The notes under the pieces are model-generated. The model ran no database searches. It worked only from the letters and a program-made list of their open reading frames with translations, and was not told the origin of the DNA. Positions 1-4,891 of a DNA stretch of 8,186 nucleotides are shown here, one piece after another. The stretch is taken from contig PKXI01000208.1 of assembly GCA_003133425.1 (NCBI GenBank), positions 1 through 8,186 of the forward strand. Reading direction: 5' to 3'. Source of the DNA: Acidobacteriaceae bacterium. GTDB taxonomy: Bacteria; Acidobacteriota; Terriglobia; Terriglobales; Acidobacteriaceae. How positions within the stretch are numbered: position 1 is the stretch's first letter; each line of letters begins with the position of its first letter. The position numbers and the translations under genes were made by a program.

Positions 1-1
1 A

Positions 2-52
2 TGGCCCGCTGCAAAAAAGGCTGCTGAACCCCGCCCTTTGCTCGACAGCTAA
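2..52 (+). CDS. Possible C-terminal tail of an upstream protein (partial)
   Basis: Reading from base 2, the frame gives WPAAKKAAEPRPLLDS followed by a TAA stop at 50-52. The Ala/Lys-rich stretch with a Pro break looks like an ordinary protein tail, and the dispersed repeat that usually sits between genes begins about 40 bp later. Only 16 residues are visible, so no family can be named. Another frame stays open longer but runs straight into the repeat at 91, which makes it less likely to be coding. Low confidence. Confidence 0.3.
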   Translation, partial: WPAAKKAAEPRPLLDS

Positions 53-90
53 TTCATTCCAAACGAAGTTCTTCTACTTCAAAAAATCTG

Positions 91-144
91 TCATCCTGAG
101 CGACCGTAGCGAAGCGCAGGGAGTCGAAGGACCTGCGGTTGCTT
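91..144. repeat. Dispersed intergenic repeat R2, copy 1 (TCATCCTGAGCG type)
   Basis: This stretch begins with TCATCCTGAGCG and ends with GAGTCGAAGGACCTGCGG plus TTGCTT. The same two end blocks recur at 4221-4275, with a different 18-19 bp core between them. It lies outside any gene. It is a non-coding dispersed repeat of unknown function, of a kind I associate with acidobacterial genomes. Confidence 0.8.
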
Positions 145-188
145 TTCTGCCAATTGCTCCCGTATCTCCATTCCATCCCACGAAGGTA

Positions 189-244
189 ATCACCTCACCA
201 CAACTTTCCCCCCCAGGAAAGCGTCTGTCCTTACAGCAGGTGAT
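189..244 (+). promoter_or_regulatory. Candidate structured 5' leader (three-way junction) before the DUF1800 gene
   Basis: Three perfect inverted repeats nest here. The outer stem is ATCACCT (189-195) with AGGTGAT (238-244). Inside it are a hairpin CTTTCC/GGAAAG (204-209 with 216-221) and a hairpin CTGT/ACAG (225-228 with 233-236, CCTT loop). Together they would form a compact three-way junction ending 29 nt before the ATG at 274, leaving the GGAG Shine-Dalgarno at 263-266 outside the fold. The pairing is seen in the sequence. That it is transcribed or regulatory is inference, since stems of 4-7 bp can occur by chance. No convincing -35/-10 pair was identified. Confidence 0.3.
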
Positions 245-273
245 CCCCGGCCATCCTCCCCTGGAGCGTCCCC

Positions 274-2472
274 ATGAGCCGAATTTCGATGGAACCGTTA
301 AGAAGCCCTCTGGCCGTCCTTCTGTGCTGCATCCTCGCTTCCGCCATGGGCTACGCGCAGCAAGCCCCCGAGCCCCGCAACCAGCCCGTCGCAAAATCCA
401 TTGCAAGAACCAATTACAAATCCACCCAGCTTCAAGGCGACGAGCGCATCCTCCACGCCCTCAACCGCTTCACCTTCGGCCCCCGCCCCGGCGACCTCGA
501 AACCGTCCGCGCCATGGGCCTCGATAAATGGTTCGACCAGCAGTTGCACCCCGCATCCATCGACCAAACCGACCTCAACGCCCGCCTCGCCCAGTTCCCA
601 GCCATGCAGTGGACCACCGCCCAACTCCTCTACTATCTTCCGGGCAACGCCATTATCCGCCAGGCGATAAACGGCAAAGCCCCCGTCCCTGAATCCGGAG
701 TCCTCCACGCCATCTACGAAAACCAGATCGACCGCCTTCAGACGAGAAAAGATCAGCAGGCAAACAAGAACGCGCCAGTCCCAGCGGCCAATCAGCAGCC
801 GAACAAGCAGTTAGCCTCCGACGGCACCATGATGACCGCCGAAGCCTCCACAACGGATCAAGGCTCAGGGATGGCCCCCAACACAACGTCCATGGCCCCG
901 GCTTCCGCTCAGCCCTCCATAAGTCCAACCGAGCAAATGGACATGTCCGCGCAGCCCGCCGACACCCAACCACAGTTCGATCCCTCCTCCATCGCCCCCA
1001 TCCTGGCCCTCCCCCCGGCCCAGCGCGTCGCTAAACTAGCCGCAATGCAACCCCAGGAGTTTGAAGGATTCATCAAGTCCCTCAAGCCCATCCAGCGCGT
1101 CGCCCTCAACGCCAATCTCACCCCCGGCCAGAAGCAGACCATAGGCGCACTCGAAAACCCCGAGCGCCTCGTCGCAGAAGAGCTCATGGCCCAGCGCCTC
1201 ACCCGCGACATCTACTCCAGCGCCCAGCTTCAGGAAGTCATGACCGACTTCTGGTTCAATCACTTCAACGTCTACCTCCGCAAAAACGAGCAGATGCCTT
1301 ACTACCTCGTCAGCTATGAGCGCGACACCATTCGCCCACGTTCCCTCGGCAAATTTGAAGACCTGCTTGAAGCCGTAGCGCACAGCCCAGCCATGCTCGT
1401 TTATCTCGACAACGCCGGCAGCATCGGCCCCGACTCGCTCGCAGCGCAGCGTGCCGACTTCGCCGCCTCGCGCGGCCCCAGGAAGATAGTCCATGAAGGC
1501 CTCAACGAAAATTACGCCCGCGAGTTGATGGAACTCCACACCCTCGGCGTCAACGGCGGCTACACGCAAGCCGACGTAACGCAAGTCGCGCGCGTGCTCA
1601 CCGGCTGGACCATCGATCGTCCCCTCATCGGCGGCGACTTCACCTTCAATCCCAACCGCCACGAACCCGGCTCGAAAAAAGTCCTCGGCAAAAAGATCAA
1701 GGACAACGGAGAAAAGGAAGGCCGCGAGCTCCTTCACATGCTCGCCTCAAGCCCGGCCACCGCACAGTTCATCAGCCGCAAGCTCGCCGTGCGCTTCGTC
1801 TCCGACGATCCCCCTCAGACCCTCGTCGATCGCGTGGCGAAATCGTATCTCTCCAGCGGCGGCGACATCACCGTCGTTCTCAAAACGCTCTTCCACTCAC
1901 CCGAGTTCTGGTCCACCTCCACCTATCGCGCCAAAGTCAAAACGCCGCTCGAGTTCGTCGTCTCCGCCACACGCGCAAGCAACGCCAGCATCGACAATCT
2001 CCTCCCCCTCGCCAACAATCTTCGCCAAATGGGCATGCCTCTCTATGGCGCAATTCCTCCCACCGGCTATGATTGGAAGTCATCCACCTGGGTCAGCACC
2101 AGCGCCCTCGTAGACCGCATGAATTTTGCGCTCAATCTGGCCGCCAACCGCCTCCCCGGAATCACAGTAACTTGGACTCCGCTCCCAGACCTGGCCAGCG
2201 ATACACCCGATCCCACACCAACTCCCGCTTCAGAAGAAGCACGCCTCGAGTCGCTTCTCATCGCCGGCGGCGTCAGCGTGTCCACCCGCTCCGCAGCGCT
2301 GCAACAATTTGAAGTGCAATCCGCGCAGACATACGCGCAGAACTCCGCATCGGTTACACCCGTATCCGCCGGAAGGCGCATGAACCGCACCCCCAACGCC
2401 ACCGCCCTCGAAAAGCAAGACCAGGTGCTGGCCGGTTTGCTTCTAGGCTCTCCGGAATTCCAGCGCAGGTAG
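274..2472 (+). CDS. Exported DUF1800 domain-containing protein
   Basis: A 732-residue protein of the DUF1800 family, whose biochemical role is not established. The start at 274 has GGAG at 263-266, 7 nt upstream; a second ATG at 289 (residue 6) is possible. Residues 1-29 form a signal peptide: a basic start, a hydrophobic core LAVLLCCILASA, and a likely cut after GYA. DUF1800 begins near residue 56 (GDERILHALNRFTFGPRPGD) and continues through DFWFNHFNVYLRK (325-337) and ENYARELMELHTLGVNGGY (412-430). It then runs through the VARVLTGWT stretch (438-446), a PTGYDWKSSTWVS block (596-608) and the C-terminal LLLGSPEFQ. Residues about 155-240 are a low-complexity Gln/Pro/Ala/Met-rich insert that splits the domain, and 640-710 is also Pro/Ser/Thr-rich. 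The DUF1501 gene follows after 230 bp, the usual partner of this family; co-transcription is likely but unproven. Family call sure, function unknown. Confidence 0.93.
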   Translation: MSRISMEPLRSPLAVLLCCILASAMGYAQQAPEPRNQPVAKSIARTNYKSTQLQGDERILHALNRFTFGPRPGDLETVRAMGLDKWFDQQLHPASIDQTDLNARLAQFPAMQWTTAQLLYYLPGNAIIRQAINGKAPVPESGVLHAIYENQIDRLQTRKDQQANKNAPVPAANQQPNKQLASDGTMMTAEASTTDQGSGMAPNTTSMAPASAQPSISPTEQMDMSAQPADTQPQFDPSSIAPILALPPAQRVAKLAAMQPQEFEGFIKSLKPIQRVALNANLTPGQKQTIGALENPERLVAEELMAQRLTRDIYSSAQLQEVMTDFWFNHFNVYLRKNEQMPYYLVSYERDTIRPRSLGKFEDLLEAVAHSPAMLVYLDNAGSIGPDSLAAQRADFAASRGPRKIVHEGLNENYARELMELHTLGVNGGYTQADVTQVARVLTGWTIDRPLIGGDFTFNPNRHEPGSKKVLGKKIKDNGEKEGRELLHMLASSPATAQFISRKLAVRFVSDDPPQTLVDRVAKSYLSSGGDITVVLKTLFHSPEFWSTSTYRAKVKTPLEFVVSATRASNASIDNLLPLANNLRQMGMPLYGAIPPTGYDWKSSTWVSTSALVDRMNFALNLAANRLPGITVTWTPLPDLASDTPDPTPTPASEEARLESLLIAGGVSVSTRSAALQQFEVQSAQTYAQNSASVTPVSAGRRMNRTPNATALEKQDQVLAGLLLGSPEFQRR

Positions 2473-2500
2473 GCAAGATTTAGTTCGACGAGATTTTTTG

Positions 2501-2560
2501 AAAGGGCGCGGCTTCAGCCGCGCCACACAACGCAGCAAATGAACGAGGGCTTTAGCCCCT
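2501..2560. repeat. Palindromic repeat R3, copy 1, plus adjoining small hairpin
   Basis: GGCGCGGC (2505-2512) pairs perfectly with GCCGCGCC (2517-2524) around a TTCA loop, preceded by GAAAG. A second small hairpin, GGGC-TTTA-GCCC (2547-2558), follows. The first hairpin recurs at 4341-4365 with a changed stem end and loop. There is no T-run after either stem, so these do not look like intrinsic terminators. They sit between the DUF1800 and DUF1501 genes and could shape the mRNA there, which is inference. Confidence 0.75.
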
Positions 2561-2580
2561 GAGGGAATGTAACAAATGCC

Positions 2581-2640
2581 GGGTGCCCCATCCTTGCGAC
2601 GTTCTTGTTTTTGTCGCAAGGGTGGGATAGCACGATCCCA
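2581..2640. repeat. Stem-loop repeat R1, copy 1
   Basis: It opens with GGGTGCCCC. CCCATCCTTGCGAC (2587-2600) then pairs with GTCGCAAGGGTGGG (2613-2626) over 14 bp including one T-G wobble, with a 12-nt T-rich loop. The right flank reads GATAGCACGATCCC, which diverges from the GATACCACAACCC found in the other two copies (4122-4185 and 4417-4477). It lies 77 bp before the DUF1501 start, in the gap of a likely two-gene unit. Confidence 0.85.
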
Positions 2641-2702
2641 ACATTGGCAAAGCAGAAATGCCGTAATCCTTAAGAAGAACGCAAAAAAAACAGGAGTCCC
2701 CC

Positions 2703-3953
2703 ATGCAGATCAACCGGCGATTCTTCCTCCACAAAGGCGCCCTCGCCATCGCGGGCACCGCGGCCATTCCCAGCTTCCTCGTCCGTGCCGTAATGGCCGA
2801 GACCTCATCGAACCGCCGCCTAGTAGTCGTCTTCCAGCGTGGTGCCGCCGACGGCCTCAACATCGTCGTGCCCTACAAGGAAAAGAACTACTACTCCATG
2901 CGTCCCAGCATCGCCATCCCTCAGAACGAGGTGCTCGATCTCGATGGCTTCTTTGGACTCCACCCATCCCTGTCCGCCTTCAAGCCGCTCTATGACCAGG
3001 GCCATCTCGCCATCGTGCATGCAGCCGGCTCGCCAGACACCACACGCTCTCACTTCGACGCGCAGGACTACATGGAATCCGGAACGCCCGGCGTCAAGAG
3101 CACGCAAGATGGATGGCTCAACCGCGCCCTGCAGGCCGAAGACCTGCGCCATCGCTGTGCAGGCACATGCGAGCACTCCGCCTTCCGCGCGCTCGCACTC
3201 GGCAACGATGTGCCCCGCACCCTCGCTGGAAAAATTCCCGCCATCGCCCTCTCCAACGTAAACGGATTTACCGTCGCCGGCCGCGGCCCCAACGTCTCTC
3301 CCGCCGCCAGCGCCTTTGAAGCCATGTACGCCGACAGCGGCGATCGGATCTTCCATCCCGCCGGCGACGAGACATTCGACGCAGTCAAGATGCTGCGCGC
3401 CGCCAACCCCGCGCAATACACACCCGGCCCCGGCGCCAACTACCCCACCTCCGAATTCGGAAACAACATGAAGCAGATCGCTCAACTGCTCAAGGCCAAC
3501 CTCGGCGTCGAAGCTGCCTTCACCGATGTCAGTGGATGGGACACTCATCAGAATCAGGGCAGCGTCAATGGACAGCTCGCCAACCGCCTCAGCGACTTCT
3601 CCGCCAGCATCGCCGCCTTCTGGCGCGACATGGGCGACGACGCCGGCAACATCACCCTGGTCACAATGTCCGAGTTTGGTCGCACCGCCCACGAAAATGG
3701 AACCGGAGGCACCGACCACGGCCACGCCAACGCCATGTTCGTTCTCGGCGGCAACGTCAAGGGCGGCAAAGTCTACGGCCGCTGGCCCGGCCTCGACAAC
3801 GATCAGCTCAACGAAGGCCGCGACCTCGTCCTCACCACCGACTTCCGCCAGGTCCTCGGCGAAGTAGTCAGCGATACCTTGGGCGCCAACAATCTCGACG
3901 TTGTCTTCCCCGGTGCCAAACTAGCTTCCACCCGCTTCCTCCGCCTCGTCTAG
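2703..3953 (+). CDS. Tat-exported DUF1501 domain-containing protein
   Basis: A 416-residue protein of the DUF1501 family, which resembles the alkaline phosphatase/sulfatase fold; no reaction is established. AGGAG at 2692-2696 lies 6 nt before the ATG. The N-terminus MQINRRFFLHKGALAIAG carries twin arginines followed by FFL and a hydrophobic stretch with AVMA near residue 32, a typical Tat signal; folding before export fits a metal-binding fold. DUF1501 signatures are VVVFQRGAADGLN (41-53), SHFDAQDYME (116-125), GWDTHQNQG (278-286), TMSEFGRTAHENG (321-333) and GTDHGHAN (336-343). Asp/His residues in these blocks (D50, H117, D280, H282, D338, H339, H341) are the plausible metal ligands. C152 and C156 form a CxxxC in an otherwise Cys-free protein. 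Length is normal for the family. It follows the DUF1800 gene, its usual partner, so a joint exported function is likely. Confidence 0.94.
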   Translation: MQINRRFFLHKGALAIAGTAAIPSFLVRAVMAETSSNRRLVVVFQRGAADGLNIVVPYKEKNYYSMRPSIAIPQNEVLDLDGFFGLHPSLSAFKPLYDQGHLAIVHAAGSPDTTRSHFDAQDYMESGTPGVKSTQDGWLNRALQAEDLRHRCAGTCEHSAFRALALGNDVPRTLAGKIPAIALSNVNGFTVAGRGPNVSPAASAFEAMYADSGDRIFHPAGDETFDAVKMLRAANPAQYTPGPGANYPTSEFGNNMKQIAQLLKANLGVEAAFTDVSGWDTHQNQGSVNGQLANRLSDFSASIAAFWRDMGDDAGNITLVTMSEFGRTAHENGTGGTDHGHANAMFVLGGNVKGGKVYGRWPGLDNDQLNEGRDLVLTTDFRQVLGEVVSDTLGANNLDVVFPGAKLASTRFLRLV

Positions 3954-3970
3954 CGATGGAGTAGAAACCC

Positions 3971-4005
3971 GCTAACTCGCTAACTTGCTAATCCCGCGTA
4001 GCGGG
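3971..4005. repeat. Short GCTAAC repeats and CCCGC-GTA-GCGGG hairpin after the DUF1501 gene
   Basis: GCTAACTCGCTAACTTGCTAA repeats a 7-9 bp GCTAACT(C/T) unit, and another GCTAACTTGC follows at 4006-4015. Between them CCCGC (3993-3997) pairs with GCGGG (4001-4005) around GTA. A loose T-rich stretch (CTTTTGTTTT) comes about 13 bp later. It might act as a weak terminator for the gene ending at 3953, but the separation of stem and T-run makes this doubtful. Confidence 0.4.
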
Positions 4006-4043
4006 GCTAACTTGCAGCTTTTGTTTTGAAACGGTTCCAGGCT

Positions 4044-4080
4044 GGGTGCCCCATGCCCCGATTCTGAGACCTGGGATACC
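4044..4080. repeat. Repeat R4, copy 1 (GATTCTGAGACCTGGGATACC type)
   Basis: It begins with GGGTGCCCCA and ends with GATTCTGAGACC plus TGGGATACCAC. A related copy lies at 7253-7285 between the two cyclophilin genes. The outer blocks GGGTGCCCCA and TGGGATACCAC are the same as those bounding the R1 stem-loops, while the interior differs. Here the left arm (CCCATGC) no longer pairs well with ACCTGGG. Confidence 0.65.
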
Positions 4081-4121
4081 ACGGCCCCAACATCCCCGAT
4101 TCAGGATTCACCACAAATGCG

Positions 4122-4185
4122 GGGTGCCCCATCCTTGCGACGTTCTTGTTTTTGTCGCAAGGGTGGGATACCACAACCCTCAACC
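4122..4185. repeat. Stem-loop repeat R1, copy 2
   Basis: GGGTGCCCC leads into CCCATCCTTGCGAC (4128-4141), which pairs with GTCGCAAGGGTGGG (4154-4167) over 14 bp with one T-G wobble and a 12-nt loop. The right flank is GATACCACAACCCTCAACC, shared exactly with copy 3. From GGGTGCCCC to GGGTGGGATA the sequence is identical to copy 1 at 2581. Non-coding; it sits between converging genes. Confidence 0.88.
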
Positions 4186-4220
4186 AAGCCCGGTCATCAG
4201 GAGCGCCAAATTCCTGGCTG

Positions 4221-4275
4221 TCATCCTGAGCGGAGGTCGCCGCGGCGACCGGAGTCGAAGGACCTGCGGTTGCTC
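4221..4275. repeat. Dispersed repeat R2, copy 2, with a palindromic core
   Basis: It has the same end blocks as the copy at 91-144 (TCATCCTGAGCG on the left, GAGTCGAAGGACCTGCGG then TTGCT on the right). The core is replaced by a perfect 16-bp palindrome, GGTCGCCGCGGCGACC (4235-4250). The right end merges into the hexamer array that starts at 4270. Confidence 0.8.
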
Positions 4276-4329
4276 TTGCTCTTGCTTTTGCTTTTGCTTC
4301 TGCTTTTGCGGTTGCATTTGCTTTTGCTC
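4270..4329. repeat. Tandem hexamer array (TTGCTY)10
   Basis: Ten consecutive 6-bp units run in perfect register: TTGCTC twice, TTGCTT three times, then CTGCTT, TTGCGG, TTGCAT, TTGCTT and TTGCTC. The block CTGCGG at 4264-4269, which belongs to repeat R2, is in the same register. The array is strongly strand-asymmetric and low in complexity. A forward reading frame through it would give only Leu/Cys/Phe runs, so it is not treated as coding. Confidence 0.85.
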
Positions 4330-4340
4330 TTCGTCGCTTT

Positions 4341-4365
4341 GAAAGGGCGCGGTTTTAACCGCGCC
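4341..4365. repeat. Palindromic repeat R3, copy 2
   Basis: GAAAG is followed by GGCGCGG (4346-4352), which pairs with CCGCGCC (4359-4365). The inner TTTTAA can add two A-T pairs. It matches the copy at 2501-2524 except that the top of the stem is G-G-T-T/A-A-C-C instead of G-G-C/G-C-C, so pairing is kept. A further TTTTTAAA stretch lies 20 bp downstream. Confidence 0.72.
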
Positions 4366-4416
4366 GCCGCCCCATCCACCCGTTTTTAAAGAAATCAACC
4401 AGCGCGGCGAAGCCGC

Positions 4417-4477
4417 GGGTGCCCCATCCTTGCGCCTTTTTTCTTGGCGCAAGGGTGGGATACCACAACCCTCAACC
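4417..4477. repeat. Stem-loop repeat R1, copy 3
   Basis: GGGTGCCCC leads into CCCATCCTTGCGCC (4423-4436), which pairs with GGCGCAAGGGTGGG (4446-4459) over 14 bp with one wobble and a 9-nt T-rich loop. Compared with the other copies, the last stem positions are GCC/GGC instead of GAC/GTC, so both arms changed together. The flank GATACCACAACCCTCAACC is conserved. Confidence 0.88.
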
Positions 4478-4491
4478 GAGGGGCCTTTCTA

Positions 4492-4514
4492 TTCCCAGTT
4501 CGCAGTTCCCAGTT
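4492..4514. repeat. Short direct repeat TTCCCAGTT x2
   Basis: TTCCCAGTT occurs at 4492-4500 and again at 4506-4514, spaced 14 bp apart with CGCAG between. It may be a fragment of another dispersed repeat. The following stretch, 4515-4608, shows no gene or structure I can recognise. Confidence 0.5.
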
Positions 4515-4610
4515 GTTCCACCCGCACCGTCGCGAATAACCGGAAATTGCAACTCCAAACTGTCCCCCAATGCGGTACATCTGCGCGTCGATGGCGTGCT
4601 TTGGGCGTCC

Positions 4611-4885
4611 AATTAAGCGCATTTAGCAGCTTTAAGCCCCTATTTACGCACTTTTCAGGTAGTTCCAGACGACCCATGCCCTCTTTTCGCAACCTTTTAA
4701 GCAACCAATATGCTTGATTGGGTTGCTTGAAAGGTTATGTGCTCGAAGAAGTGCAACCTTATAAGCGAACCTTTAGCATTTTTCGTAACCCTATAAGCGA
4801 ACATTTGGGGCCTTCGACGCACCCTTCAAGCGAACATTTAGAGCTTTCAAATGAACCACTTGAGCGACCATTCCGAGACGCTTTG
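4611..4885. repeat. Degenerate tandem array with about 33-bp period
   Basis: Units share a core like CTATAAGCGAACATTTAG. Clear cores have AAGCG or its variant at 4763, 4795, 4828 and 4862 (GAGCG), spaced 32, 33 and 34 bp apart. Weaker members lie at 4699 (AAGCAACC), 4634 (AAGCCCC) and 4615 (AAGCGCATTTAGC). The sequence from 4721 resembles a unit in reverse orientation, with GCTTGAAAGG and TCGAAG. The stretch is visibly richer in A and T than the genes on both sides. The period is close to 11 codons, but the 32/33/34 spacing breaks any frame, so present-day coding is unlikely. Function unknown. Confidence 0.6.
4691..4736. repeat. Long inverted repeat (strong hairpin) in the convergent intergenic region
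   Basis: AACCTTTTAAGCAACC (4691-4706) pairs with GGTTGCTTGAAAGGTT (4721-4736) over 16 bp with one T-G wobble. AAT/ATT (4707-4709 with 4717-4719) extends the stem past a one-base bulge and leaves a 7-nt loop. There is no T-run right after either arm. It lies between converging genes and could help end transcription or protect 3' ends on either strand, which is inference. The right arm can alternatively pair with 4755-4771. Confidence 0.7.
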
Positions 4886-4891
4886 ACCGGC

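Noticed and set aside
1036..1737. 233-residue open frame on the minus strand inside the DUF1800 gene
   Set aside because: It is antisense to clearly conserved DUF1800 motifs, and its Val/Gly/Ala/Glu-rich composition is what GC-rich codon shadows give.
2820..3725. 301-residue open frame on the minus strand inside the DUF1501 gene
   Set aside because: It is opposite the best conserved part of DUF1501, has a low-complexity Gly/Val/Ala composition and shows no recognisable domain. Treated as a frame shadow.
4117..4389. Leucine-rich plus-strand frame across the hexamer array
   Set aside because: It is built entirely from dispersed repeats and the TTGCTY array; the Leu run is the hexamer translated.
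4395..4622. 75-residue minus-strand frame, with another at 4489-4704
   Set aside because: They start or end in repeat R1 or the 33-bp array and have no ribosome binding site or recognisable motif.
4611..4885. CRISPR array
   Set aside because: Units are too degenerate, the unit-to-unit sequence includes the supposed spacers, one unit is inverted, and no cas gene is nearby.
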